A stretch of 64,000 nucleotides of DNA from positions 806,001 to 870,000 of the forward strand of contig NZ_BAAFZV010000001.1 in NCBI RefSeq assembly GCF_045866565.1, written 5' to 3'. The DNA is from Cognatilysobacter claricitrinus (GTDB lineage: Bacteria; Pseudomonadota; Gammaproteobacteria; Xanthomonadales; Xanthomonadaceae). Positions 8,855 through 19,023 of this stretch are shown one piece after another (positions within the stretch are counted from its first letter, which is position 1; the number at the start of each line of letters is the position of its first letter). The position numbers and the translations under genes were made by a program. The notes under the pieces were generated by a model. It was not told where the DNA came from, made no database searches, and saw nothing but the letters and a program-made list of their open reading frames with translations.

Positions 8855-8995
8855 TCAGGCCGTGAGGCGCTTGCGGCCCTTGGCGCGGCGACGCGCGAGG
8901 ATCTTGCGGCCATCGGCCGTGGCCATGCGCGCACGGAAGCCGTGGTCGCGCTTGCGCTTGAGGTTGCTGGGCTGGTAGGTGCGCTTGGTGGCCAT
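8855..8995 (-). CDS. rpmH: 50S ribosomal protein L34
   Basis: 46 residues: it opens MATKRTYQPSNLKRKRDHGF and ends AKGRKRLTA. This is the near-invariant, Arg/Lys-rich L34 sequence of Proteobacteria, and the length is exactly as expected. It is the first gene of the minus-strand rpmH-rnpA-yidC-mnmE block and is divergent from dnaA, the classic origin arrangement. Confidence 0.98.
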   Translation of the reverse strand: MATKRTYQPSNLKRKRDHGFRARMATADGRKILARRRAKGRKRLTA

Positions 8996-9092
8996 GAGGC
9001 AACTCGCGTAAGGACGGCGAAAGTGAACCCGGAAGTCTAGCGGGCCCTACCCGGCCGGGTCAAGCCGATGTGACGACGCACCTCTGTGGTGG

Positions 9093-9124
9093 TGTGGACA
9101 AGCCTGTCCCCGCCCTGTGGATAA
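9093..9124. promoter_or_regulatory. DnaA boxes in the rpmH-dnaA intergenic region
   Basis: A perfect DnaA box (TTATCCACA, read on the minus strand) occupies 9116-9124, and a one-mismatch box (TTGTCCACA, minus strand) occupies 9093-9101. They lie about 115-145 bases before the dnaA start in a roughly 240-base intergenic region. They probably serve dnaA autoregulation and may be part of a bipartite origin with the boxes downstream of dnaA. No strongly AT-rich unwinding stretch is seen on this side. Confidence 0.6.
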
Positions 9125-9239
9125 ATGGTAGTCTGCCCGACCCCCGAACCGCTGGACGCGGCCTCTTCCCGAGGCTTCCGCGCCGGCGGTCCGTCGCCCT
9201 CTTTTCGCTGCAATTCGCGGGTTTCTGCACTTGTCGATG

Positions 9240-10577
9240 ATGGATGCCTGGCCGCGCTGCCTCGAACGCCTGGAAGCCGAACTGCCGGCCGAGGACGTGC
9301 ACACCTGGTTGCGGCCGCTGCAGGCCGAACTGCAGGGCGAGCGCGCCGTGCTGTATGCGCCGAATGCGTTCGTGGTGGACCAGGTGCGCGAGCGCTACCT
9401 GCCCCGCATCCGCGAACTGCTGAGCTATTTTGCTGGCGCCGACGACGTGCGACTGGAAGTCGGCGCGTTGCCGAAGGCGAAAAGCGCGTCCACCGCGGCG
9501 GCGTCGCCGGCCTATCCGACCGCGAGCTCGCAGGCGCCCGCGCCGATGCCGTTCAACGGCAACCTCGACAACCACTACACGTTCGAGAATTTCGTCGAAG
9601 GCCGCAGCAACCAGCTCGGCCGCGCCGCGGCGATGCAGGCCGCGCTGAAACCCGGCGACCGCGCGCACAACCCGCTGCTGCTCTACGGCGGCACCGGTCT
9701 CGGCAAGACCCATCTCATGTTCGCCGCCGGCAACATGATGCGCACCAACAACCCGGGCTTCCGGGTGATGTACCTGCGCAGCGAGCAGTTCTTCAGCGCG
9801 ATGATGAAGTCGCTGCAGGACAAGACCATGGACGCCTTCAAGCGGCAGTTCCAGCAGGTCGACGCGCTGCTGATCGACGACATCCAGTTCTTTGCCGGCA
9901 AGGACCGCACGCAGGAAGAGTTCTTCCACACGTTCAACCAGCTGTTCGACGGCCGCCAGCAGATCATCCTCACCTGCGACCGTTACCCGCGTGAGGTCGA
10001 CGGGCTGGAGCCGCGGCTCAAGTCGCGCCTGGCCTGGGGTCTGTCGGTGGCGATCGAACCGCCGGACTTCGAGACGCGCGCGCAGATCGTGCTGAGCAAG
10101 GCACGCGAGCGTGGCGTCGAAATCCCCGAGGACGTCGCCTTCCTGCTCGCCAAGAAGATGCGCAGCAACGTGCGCGACCTCGAGGGCGCGCTCAACACCC
10201 TTGCCGCGCGCGCCAACTTCACCGGCCGCAGCATCACCGTCGAGTTCGCACAGGAGACGCTGCGCGACCTGCTGCGCGCCCAGCAGCAGGCGATCGGCAT
10301 CCCCAACATCCAGAAGGTCGTGGCCGACTATTACGGCCTCCAGATGAAGGACCTGCTGTCCAAGCGCCGCACCCGCTCGCTGGCGCGGCCGCGACAGATG
10401 GCGATGGCGCTGGCCAAGGAACTCACCGAGCATTCGCTGCCGGAGATCGGCGACGCCTTCGCCGGCCGCGACCACACCACCGTCCTGCACGCCTGTCGGC
10501 AGATCCGCACCCTGATGGAGACGGACGGCAAGCTGCGCGAGGATTGGGACAAGCTCATCCGCAAGCTGAGCGAGTAA
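9240..10577 (+). CDS. dnaA: Chromosomal replication initiator DnaA
   Basis: 445 residues from the ATG at 9240, giving MDAWPRCLERLEAELPAEDV as in Xanthomonas DnaA; an ATG one codon earlier and a TTG at 9231 are alternatives. Domain I (1-80) is followed by an Ala/Pro-rich domain II. The AAA+ domain III has Walker A GGTGLGKTH and Walker B LLIDDIQFF. Domain IV carries the DNA-binding signature GDAFAGRDHTTVLHACRQI. DnaA-ATP binds the boxes found on both sides of its gene and opens the origin. The next gene is dnaN, 244 bases downstream, with the likely origin between them. Confidence 0.98.
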   Translation: MDAWPRCLERLEAELPAEDVHTWLRPLQAELQGERAVLYAPNAFVVDQVRERYLPRIRELLSYFAGADDVRLEVGALPKAKSASTAAASPAYPTASSQAPAPMPFNGNLDNHYTFENFVEGRSNQLGRAAAMQAALKPGDRAHNPLLLYGGTGLGKTHLMFAAGNMMRTNNPGFRVMYLRSEQFFSAMMKSLQDKTMDAFKRQFQQVDALLIDDIQFFAGKDRTQEEFFHTFNQLFDGRQQIILTCDRYPREVDGLEPRLKSRLAWGLSVAIEPPDFETRAQIVLSKARERGVEIPEDVAFLLAKKMRSNVRDLEGALNTLAARANFTGRSITVEFAQETLRDLLRAQQQAIGIPNIQKVVADYYGLQMKDLLSKRRTRSLARPRQMAMALAKELTEHSLPEIGDAFAGRDHTTVLHACRQIRTLMETDGKLREDWDKLIRKLSE

Positions 10578-10821
10578 GGTGTGCATGGCGCGTGTGCGCG
10601 CCGGGGGCAAGCTGTGGACAATTCGGGGCGGTCGCGATGACGGCCGGTTTGTCCACAGGTTGACCACGATCCCGGGGAGTGTTTCCAACAGGGTCGGAAG
10701 GTCAATAAAAACCAAGTAATTCAGTAGGTTGAGGGAGTTTTCCCGGATTCCGGCGCCCTCCACCACCACCATGCTTTTGATTTAATCCACTCCTTAGAAA
10801 CGGAACGGGGATCGGGTCCAG
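10578..10821. other. Candidate oriC (dnaA-dnaN intergenic region)
   Basis: This 244-base gap holds two DnaA-box-like 9-mers in opposite orientation: TGTGGACAA at 10613-10621 and TTGTCCACA at 10649-10657. They are followed by the most AT-rich stretch in the neighbourhood (about 10700-10735 and 10771-10800, including CAATAAAAACC and TTTTGATTTAATCC), a plausible unwinding element. Box number is low compared with E. coli, so the functional origin may also use the boxes before dnaA. The dnaN promoter is probably within the AT-rich part. Confidence 0.6.
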
Positions 10822-11925
10822 ATGCGCTTTTCCCTTCAACGCGAAGTGTTCCTGAAGCCACTCGCGCAGGTCGTCAACGTCGTCGAGCGACGCCAGACGC
10901 TGCCGGTACTCGCCAACCTGCTGGTGCAGGTGCAAGGCGGCCTGCTGTCGTTGACCGGTACCGACCTCGAGGTCGAAATGGTCTCCCGCGTCGCGGTCGA
11001 GGACGCCCAGGACGGCGAGACCACGATCCCGGCGCGCAAGCTGTTCGAGATCGTCCGTGCCCTGCCCGACGGCAGCCGCATCACCATCAGCCAAACAGGC
11101 GAGCGGATCACGGTGCAGGCGGGGCGTTCGCGCTTCACGTTGTCGAGCCTGCCGTCGACCGATTTCCCGTCGCTGGACGACGTCGACGCGACCGAACGCG
11201 TGCAGGTGCCGGAAGCGGCGCTCAAGGAGCTGATCGAACGCACCGCGTTCGCGATGGCCCAGCAGGACGTGCGCTACTACCTCAACGGCCTGCTGTTCGA
11301 TCTGCGCGAAAGCTCGCTGCGCTGCGTCGCCACCGACGGCCATCGCCTCGCGCTCTGCGAATCGGGCCTCGAAGGCACCGGCGCACAGACCAAGCGCCAG
11401 ATCATCGTGCCGCGCAAGGGCGTAACCGAGCTGCAGCGCCTGCTCGAGGGCGGCGATCGCATCCTCGAACTGGAAATGGGCCGCGGCCACCTGCGCGTGA
11501 AGCGCGACGACGTGACCTTTACCAGCAAGCTCATCGACGGGCGTTTTCCCGACTACGAGGCCGTGATACCGATCGGCGCGGACAAGGAAATCCGCATCGA
11601 CCGCGACGTGCTGCGGGCGTCCTTGCAGCGCGCAGCCATCCTGTCGAACGAGAAGTACCGCGGCGTGCGCATGGAAGTGTCGCCCGGCCAGCTCAAGATC
11701 TCCGCGCACAACCCGGAGCAGGAAGAGGCGCAGGAAGAGGTCGAGGCCGAAACCCGTGTCGACGACCTCGCGGTCGGCTTCAATGTCGGCTATGTGCTGG
11801 ATGCGCTGAACTCGCTCAAGGACGAGGTCGTCGTGGTGCAGCTGCGCGATGCGAACTCGTCCGCGCTGATCCGCGAGGCGTCCAACGAGCGCTGCCGCCA
11901 CGTGATCATGCCGCTGCGCCTCTGA
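10822..11925 (+). CDS. dnaN: DNA polymerase III beta subunit (sliding clamp)
   Basis: 367 residues, the standard clamp length, opening MRFSLQREVFLKPLAQVVNV. Three repeated clamp domains are evident, including VVERRQTLPVLANLLV in domain I, YYLNGLLFDL in domain II and a C-terminal ending RHVIMPLRL, which matches the consensus PMRL end of the family. The homodimeric ring tethers Pol III and other partners to DNA. It lies between dnaA and recF in the conserved origin operon. A short acidic stretch (NPEQEEAQEEVEAET) lies in domain III. Confidence 0.98.
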   Translation: MRFSLQREVFLKPLAQVVNVVERRQTLPVLANLLVQVQGGLLSLTGTDLEVEMVSRVAVEDAQDGETTIPARKLFEIVRALPDGSRITISQTGERITVQAGRSRFTLSSLPSTDFPSLDDVDATERVQVPEAALKELIERTAFAMAQQDVRYYLNGLLFDLRESSLRCVATDGHRLALCESGLEGTGAQTKRQIIVPRKGVTELQRLLEGGDRILELEMGRGHLRVKRDDVTFTSKLIDGRFPDYEAVIPIGADKEIRIDRDVLRASLQRAAILSNEKYRGVRMEVSPGQLKISAHNPEQEEAQEEVEAETRVDDLAVGFNVGYVLDALNSLKDEVVVVQLRDANSSALIREASNERCRHVIMPLRL

Positions 11926-11931
11926 CGGTCT

Positions 11932-11947
11932 GGTTCCACGTGGAACA
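11932..11947. promoter_or_regulatory. parS-like ParB binding site 1 (dnaN-recF gap)
   Basis: The 14-bp palindrome GTTCCACGTGGAAC lies at 11933-11946, within a 16-mer that differs from TGTTCCACGTGGAACA only at its first base. This is the symmetric parS form known from Pseudomonas chromosomes. It starts seven bases after the dnaN stop codon. ParB loading here would mark the origin region for ParA-driven segregation. Confidence 0.85.
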
Positions 11948-11950
11948 TGC

Positions 11951-11974
11951 GACGCCCGGCTCAGGCCGGGCGTC
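11951..11974. terminator. Strong hairpin after dnaN
   Basis: A perfect 10-bp GC-rich stem (GACGCCCGGC, loop TCAG, GCCGGGCGTC) follows parS site 1. No T-run follows, so it is a weak terminator or a transcript-processing hairpin between dnaN and recF rather than a full intrinsic terminator. Confidence 0.5.
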
Positions 11975-12051
11975 GTCGTTTGTGGGGCTGCGTAGCGGAC
12001 AATGGCGCCATTGGGCGTCCGCCGCCTGCCCTCTCCGGCTAGAAGCTTTCC

Positions 12052-13143
12052 GTGCAGGTCACCCGCCTCGACATCCGCAATCTCCGGCGCTTCGACGACG
12101 TCAGCCTGTCGCCCGCGCCCGGCCTGAACCTGCTGGTCGGGGATAACGGCGCCGGCAAGACCAGCGTGATCGAGGCGCTGCACCTGATGGCCTACGGCCG
12201 CAGCTTCCGCGGGCGGGTTCGCGAGGGCCTGGTGCAGGCCGGCGGCGATGCGCTGGAGGTGTTCGTCGAGTGGGAGGAAACCGGCGCGGCCGCCGGCCGA
12301 ACACGTCGGGCCGGCCTGCGTCATTCGGGCGGTGACTGGACCGGACGCCTCGACGGCCAGCCGGTTGGCCAGATCGGCGAGCTGTGCGCGGCCTTGGCGG
12401 TCGTGACCTTCGAGCCGGGCAGCCATGAACTGGTCCATGGCAGCAGCGAGGTTCGCCGCCGTTTCCTGGACTGGGGGTTGTTCCACGTGGAACATGGCTT
12501 CCTGCGGCCGTGGCGGCGTTACGCCCGGGCGCTGAAGCAGCGGAACATCCTGCTCAAGCAGCGGGTGCGGGATGGGCAGCTGGACGCCTGGGATGCGGAA
12601 CTGGCGGAAACCGGCGAGCAGCTGACCGAGCAGCGCCGGCGCTACGTCGACGCGCTCGCGCCGGGTTTCGCCGCCGTCGCGGACGAGCTCGCGCCCGGGC
12701 TAGGGGCGGCGACGCTCGCCTACTCGCCAGGCTGGCGTCGCGACGAGCTGCCGCTGGCCGACGCCCTCCTGCTTGCTCGGGACCGCGACCTCCTCGCCGG
12801 CCACACCAGTGTCGGACCTCACCGCGCCGACTGGCGTCCGACCTTCTCCGCGATTCCGGGCCGCGATGCCCTGTCGCGTGGGCAGGCCAAGCTCGCCGCC
12901 CTGTCAGCGCTTCTCGCGCAGGCGGATTTCCACGCCGAGGCGACGGGCCAGCAGCCGATCTTCGCACTCGACGATCTCGCGTCCGAACTCGACCGCCACC
13001 ATCAACGGCGCGTCCTGCAACGGTTGGCGGAGCGCGGCAGCCAGGTCTTCGTCAGCGGTACCGATATTCCGGCGGCGGTCGCCGAGCTCGGCCTGCAACC
13101 AAGACTGTTCCACGTGGAACATGGCCGGATCTCAATCGGCTGA
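12052..13143 (+). CDS. recF: DNA replication and repair protein RecF
   Basis: 363 residues from a GTG start at 12052 (MQVTRLDIRNLRRFDDVSL). It is an SMC-like ATPase with Walker A in LLVGDNGAGKTSVIEA, the ABC-type signature around LSRGQAKLAALSALL, and Walker B with D-loop IFALDDLASELDRH. RecF with RecO and RecR loads RecA at single-strand gaps. Two parS-like palindromes are embedded in the coding sequence; both are read in the same frame and both encode LFHVEHG, at residues about 143-150 and at the C-terminus. The protein sequence here is thus shaped by the DNA site. Confidence 0.96.
   Translation: MQVTRLDIRNLRRFDDVSLSPAPGLNLLVGDNGAGKTSVIEALHLMAYGRSFRGRVREGLVQAGGDALEVFVEWEETGAAAGRTRRAGLRHSGGDWTGRLDGQPVGQIGELCAALAVVTFEPGSHELVHGSSEVRRRFLDWGLFHVEHGFLRPWRRYARALKQRNILLKQRVRDGQLDAWDAELAETGEQLTEQRRRYVDALAPGFAAVADELAPGLGAATLAYSPGWRRDELPLADALLLARDRDLLAGHTSVGPHRADWRPTFSAIPGRDALSRGQAKLAALSALLAQADFHAEATGQQPIFALDDLASELDRHHQRRVLQRLAERGSQVFVSGTDIPAAVAELGLQPRLFHVEHGRISIG
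12479..12494. promoter_or_regulatory. parS-like ParB binding site 2 (inside recF)
   Basis: A perfect 16-bp palindrome, TGTTCCACGTGGAACA, inside the recF coding region, encoding L-F-H-V-E-H. It matches the symmetric chromosomal parS consensus at every position. Confidence 0.88.
13106..13121. promoter_or_regulatory. parS-like ParB binding site 3 (3' end of recF)
   Basis: A second perfect copy of TGTTCCACGTGGAACA, 627 bases after site 2, close to the recF stop codon. Three copies within 1.2 kb of the origin are far beyond chance for a 14-16-base palindrome and match the usual clustering of parS sites near oriC. Confidence 0.88.
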
Positions 13144-13165
13144 GAGTCGCCGTTCATCCCCGCTC

Positions 13166-13194
13166 TTCGAGCCGCTGGGACCCGCTGCTATACT
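13166..13194 (+). promoter_or_regulatory. Candidate sigma-70 promoter for gyrB
   Basis: A good -10 element TATACT (13189-13194) lies 17 bases after a weak -35 (TTCGAG, 13166-13171) in the recF-gyrB gap. The predicted start would be near 13201, about 65 bases before the gyrB start codon. The -35 is poor, so confidence is modest. Confidence 0.45.
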
Positions 13195-13268
13195 TCGCGC
13201 ACGTAAAGCTAATGTGTCGCGACGCCCCCGCTCCCGCGGACGCCGGTGTCGCGCGAGGCGCCTGCCTG

Positions 13269-15713
<2,445 letters not shown>

Positions 15714-15738
15714 TACGCGCGTCGCGACGCAATGAAAC

Positions 15739-15767
15739 AGAGCCCGGTTCGCCGGGCTCTTTTTTTG
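15739..15767 (+). terminator. Intrinsic terminator after gyrB
   Basis: A 9-bp stem AGAGCCCGG / CCGGGCTCT around a stable TTCG tetraloop is followed by a run of T residues starting at 15760. It lies 25 bases after the gyrB stop and closes the origin operon. Confidence 0.93.
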
Positions 15768-15919
15768 CCCCGTCGTCGCGTTCGACGATCACGTATCGCT
15801 CACGGCAACGCGTCGCCGACCGCACCGGACGACATCGATTCAGAGTTCGCGCCTCCGTTTGACGACCCGTTGATCGACGGCCGCCTACAACCGGAGGCCC
15901 ATTCAGCCGGTACATCGTC

Positions 15920-16729
15920 ATGAAGCCGCTTCTGCTCGCGTTGGCCATCACCGTTGCAGTCGCCGGTTGCGCGACCACCACCACCTCACCGACCGGTCGC
16001 AAGCAGACTGTCGGCGGCGTGACGCAGGAACAGCTCAACCAGCTCGGCGAGCAGGCGTTCGCGCAGGCCAAGGCGGAAACGCCGCAGAGCAGCAACGCGC
16101 AGCAGACGGCGTACGTGCGTTGCGTGGTCAGTTCGCTGACGCGCCAGCTGCCCGCGGAATGGCAGCAGGGTGGTTGGGAAGTCGCGCTGTTCCAGAAGGA
16201 CGAGCCGAACGCGTTCGCGCTGCCCGGCGGCAAGGTCGGCGTGTACACCGGCATCTTCAAGGTGGCGCAGAACCAGGACCAGCTCGCCGCGGTGATCGGC
16301 CACGAGATCGGCCACGTCATCGCGCGCCACCACGACGAACGCATCACCCGGCAAATGGAAGCGCAGACGGTGGTCGGACTCGCAGGTGCGATCGTCGGCG
16401 CGAAGTACGGATCGACCGCCGCCAACGCCGTGTCGCAGTACGGCGCCGCGGGCGCGCAGGCGTTGTTCCTGTTGCCGAACTCGCGCACGCAGGAGAGCGA
16501 AGCGGACGTCGTCGGCCAGCAGCTCATGGCGCGCGCAGGGTTCGATCCGCGCCAGGCGGTGAACCTCTGGCAGAACATGGCCGCGCTCGACTCGAGCCGC
16601 CCGCCGACCTTCCTGTCGACCCACCCGGACCCGCAGGCCCGTCTCGCGGAGCTCAGCCAGCGCGCCGGCGGACTGGTGCCGACCTACCAGCAGGCGCAAG
16701 CCTCCGGCCTCAAACCGCGCTGCGGCTGA
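15920..16729 (+). CDS. M48-family metalloprotease lipoprotein
   Basis: 269 residues. A lipoprotein signal (MKPLLLALAITVAVAGCATT, lipobox VAGC, Cys17) tethers it to a membrane facing the periplasm. The zinc-protease motif HEIGH starts at His128, within VIGHEIGHVIARHHDERI, and the third-ligand region reads RTQESEADVVGQQLM. This is the LoiP/BepA-like M48C group, which degrades misfolded outer-membrane proteins. The short TPR tail of BepA is absent, so it is nearer LoiP (YggG) in plan. It is a single gene between the gyrB terminator and a TPR gene. Confidence 0.88.
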   Translation: MKPLLLALAITVAVAGCATTTTSPTGRKQTVGGVTQEQLNQLGEQAFAQAKAETPQSSNAQQTAYVRCVVSSLTRQLPAEWQQGGWEVALFQKDEPNAFALPGGKVGVYTGIFKVAQNQDQLAAVIGHEIGHVIARHHDERITRQMEAQTVVGLAGAIVGAKYGSTAANAVSQYGAAGAQALFLLPNSRTQESEADVVGQQLMARAGFDPRQAVNLWQNMAALDSSRPPTFLSTHPDPQARLAELSQRAGGLVPTYQQAQASGLKPRCG

Positions 16730-16761
16730 CCGCCGCCGGAACAAACCGCGCGACACCCTAC

Positions 16762-16781
16762 GCCGGCGTTCCAACGCCGGC
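16762..16781. repeat. GC-rich inverted repeat after the M48 gene
   Basis: GCCGGCGTT (16762-16770) and AACGCCGGC (16773-16781) form a 9-bp inverted repeat with a 2-base centre, 33 bases after the M48 stop. No T-run follows. It may act as a Rho-assisted or weak terminator, or as a dyad binding site. Confidence 0.4.
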
Positions 16782-16867
16782 CGCGATTCTGCTAGCGTGA
16801 CCGCCCCGGCGGCCCTCTACGCCGCCTTTTTTGCCGCGCCTCGGCGCGGCCGGAACGAGGTCAAACC

Positions 16868-18136
16868 ATGGCATCCCCCCTCCTTCGTCGCCGCGCTCTC
16901 GCCGCGGTGATCGCCGTTGCCACCTGCGCCTCCGTCATGCCGGCTTTCGCGCAGAGCCAGACCGATGAGCTCGAAGATCGCGCGGTCTCGAGCTCGAGTC
17001 GTGCGGAAGCGGCGCGCCGTGCGCGCGAGAAAAAGGCGGAGAAGAAGAACGAGTCGACGGCGGCCGTCAGCGCCGCCGTGACGAGCACCAAGTACCCGAA
17101 CGCGACGCGTAGCGTGGCGGCGGGCAAGGCGTCGGTGAAGGGCACGCCCAAGTTGCAGGCGCTGCTCAAGGCGTTCAACGACGCCAACAATGCCGAAGTG
17201 CGTACCGGCGCCGACGCGATCATCGCCGACAGCGCATCGAACCCGTACGAGAAGGCGTTCGCCGCACAGCTCGCCGCGCAGACCGCGATCCAGGCGCAGG
17301 ACTATCCGGCGGCGCTGCAGTACATCAACACCGCGGTGACGCAGAACAGCCTCGACAACGATGCGCACTTCGGCCTGATGATGCAGCGCGCGCAGGTGCA
17401 GATGATGCAGAAGGACTACGCGTCCGCGCTCGCCAGCATCGACCAGTTCCTCGCCGAAACGCACGACACCGCGCCGGAGTCGCTCGTGCTGCGCGGCAAC
17501 GCGCTGTATCGCCTCGGCCGCTACGCGGAAGCTGCGACGACGTTGAAGCCGGCGGTCGCCGCCGCGCCCGGCCATGCCGATTGGGACCAGCTCCTCGCCG
17601 ACTCGCTTGCGCGCAGCGGCAACGCAGCCGAAGCCGCGAAGATCGCCGAGACCGTCGCGTCGAAGAATCCGGGTGACAAGCAGGCGCGCTTCAACCTCGT
17701 GCAGTCGTACCTGCAGACCAAGCAGACCGACAAGGCCGCGCAGCTGCTCGAGCAGATGCGCAAGGAAAACCAGCTCACCGACGACGCCGACTACCGCCAG
17801 CTGTTCGCCATCTACGCGAACATCCAGGGCAAGGAGCAGGAGACGATCGACGTCATCAACGAAGGCATGTCGAAGGGTGCGCTGAAGCCCGACTACAGCG
17901 TCTATCTCGCGCTCGCGCAGTCGTATTACTTCTCCGACCAGGTCGACAAGGCGATCGATGCGTATCGCAAGGCCGGACCGCTGGGCAAGGATGGCGAAGC
18001 CTACCTCGCACTCGCCGGTGTCCTGCGCAACGAGCAACGTATTTCCGAGGCCAAGGCGGCCGCGCAACAGGCACTCGACAAGGGCCTGAAGCATCCGGAA
18101 GACGCGAAGAAGATCCTTGCGCTCTCGGGCAAGTAA
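16868..18136 (+). CDS. Exported tetratricopeptide-repeat protein
   Basis: 422 residues with a Sec signal (MASPLLRRRALAAVIAVATCASVMPAFAQ), a charged helical stretch rich in Ala/Arg/Lys (SRAEAARRAREKKAEKKNE), and then TPR-like helical repeats over about residues 90-420 (for example LVLRGNALYRLGRYAEAATTLKPAV and YLALAQSYYFSDQVDKAIDAYRKAG). It is probably a periplasmic scaffold. It lies directly upstream of tonB, the same neighbourhood as in Xanthomonas, which suggests but does not prove a link to TonB-dependent uptake. No catalytic motif is visible. Confidence 0.75.
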   Translation: MASPLLRRRALAAVIAVATCASVMPAFAQSQTDELEDRAVSSSSRAEAARRAREKKAEKKNESTAAVSAAVTSTKYPNATRSVAAGKASVKGTPKLQALLKAFNDANNAEVRTGADAIIADSASNPYEKAFAAQLAAQTAIQAQDYPAALQYINTAVTQNSLDNDAHFGLMMQRAQVQMMQKDYASALASIDQFLAETHDTAPESLVLRGNALYRLGRYAEAATTLKPAVAAAPGHADWDQLLADSLARSGNAAEAAKIAETVASKNPGDKQARFNLVQSYLQTKQTDKAAQLLEQMRKENQLTDDADYRQLFAIYANIQGKEQETIDVINEGMSKGALKPDYSVYLALAQSYYFSDQVDKAIDAYRKAGPLGKDGEAYLALAGVLRNEQRISEAKAAAQQALDKGLKHPEDAKKILALSGK

Positions 18137-18172
18137 ACAACGCGCAAGCGGTCACAAGCGCGTAAAAAGCGC

Positions 18173-18201
18173 TTGGAACCGCTGCCGCCGTTTGGTATAT
18201 G
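18173..18201 (+). promoter_or_regulatory. Candidate sigma-70 promoter for the tonB operon
   Basis: TTGGAA (18173-18178) and TATATG (18196-18201) are separated by 17 bases, upstream of tonB by about 90 bases. A 7-bp inverted repeat around 18156-18174 (CAAGCGC...GCGCTTG, loop GTAAAAA) overlaps the -35 and could be an operator or the end of the upstream transcript. No clear Fur box was found. Confidence 0.55.
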
Positions 18202-18291
18202 CTTGCCAGTTCCCACGGGCGTGAACACCCTTGGGTTTGAACCACGCCCGAGGCGCCATGGCGTCCGGAATTCCCTCCTGAGCAATGGCGC

Positions 18292-18948
18292 ATGACGCAA
18301 GACTTCTCCCACGCCACTCGTCGTGATAGCGAAGGACTGAACTGGCCTCGTATTGCCGGTGTGTCCACCGCTATCGCCGTGCACGTCGCGGCACTGCTGC
18401 TCCTTCTGGTCCCGGCCACCGCGCCGAAGGTGCAGAAGGAAGAAGAGCAGGTCACCGTCGTGAACCTGATCAAGCCGCCGCCGCCGCCTCCCCCGCCGCC
18501 GCCGCCGCCGCCGGAACCGCCGAAGCAGCTTCTGCTGAATCCGCCGAAGCAGCAGATCGTGCAGCCGACCCCGACGCCGCCGCCGCCGGACCAGCCGCCG
18601 ATCGAGAACACCGATCCGAGCCCGGTCGATCCGCCCGCGCCGCCGCCGGCCCCGCCGTCGCCGCCGGCCGCTTCGCCGTCTCCGCCGAACGTCGTGAACG
18701 GCCAGGCCAGCGTCTGCAGCAAGAACACGCCGAGCTACCCGCCGGCCGCACTGCGTGAGCAGGCGGAAGGCACCACGATCGTCCAGGTGACGTGGACCGG
18801 CGATGGCACCATCACCGATGCCAGCGTTCGCAAGAGCGCCGGCAACCGCGACCTCGACCGTGCCGCGGTCAGCGCGGTCCGCCGCTGGAAGGTCTGCCCC
18901 GGCGATCCGGGTACGGCCGTCGTACCGGTGGTGTGGTCGCTGCAGTAA
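18292..18948 (+). CDS. tonB: TonB energy transducer
   Basis: 218 residues. A short cytoplasmic N-terminus is followed by one membrane helix (GVSTAIAVHVAALLLLLVPAT) and a long proline-rich periplasmic spacer (about 60-145, with an uninterrupted run of ten prolines). The C-terminal TonB domain includes YPPAALREQAEGTTIVQVTW and ends in AVSAVRRWKVCPGDPGTAVV. TonB carries proton-motive energy from ExbB/ExbD to outer-membrane receptors for siderophores and other ligands. It heads the tonB-exbB-exbD1-exbD2 operon. Two cysteines (CSKNTPS and KVCPG) in the C-terminal domain could form a disulfide. Confidence 0.94.
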   Translation: MTQDFSHATRRDSEGLNWPRIAGVSTAIAVHVAALLLLLVPATAPKVQKEEEQVTVVNLIKPPPPPPPPPPPPPEPPKQLLLNPPKQQIVQPTPTPPPPDQPPIENTDPSPVDPPAPPPAPPSPPAASPSPPNVVNGQASVCSKNTPSYPPAALREQAEGTTIVQVTWTGDGTITDASVRKSAGNRDLDRAAVSAVRRWKVCPGDPGTAVVPVVWSLQ

Positions 18949-19023
18949 GCGCCCCGCCCCGTCCCGAATTCCAGCCCCGCTTTTTTTGCACCACCTTTCA
19001 ACTACTCAACAAAGGTAAGCGTC

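Noticed and set aside
9060..10772. A long minus-strand open frame opposite dnaA
   Set aside because: dnaA is unmistakable on the plus strand, and the frame has no plausible start context.
16762..16781. Intrinsic terminator after the M48 gene
   Set aside because: The inverted repeat is strong but no T-run follows, so it is listed only as a repeat.
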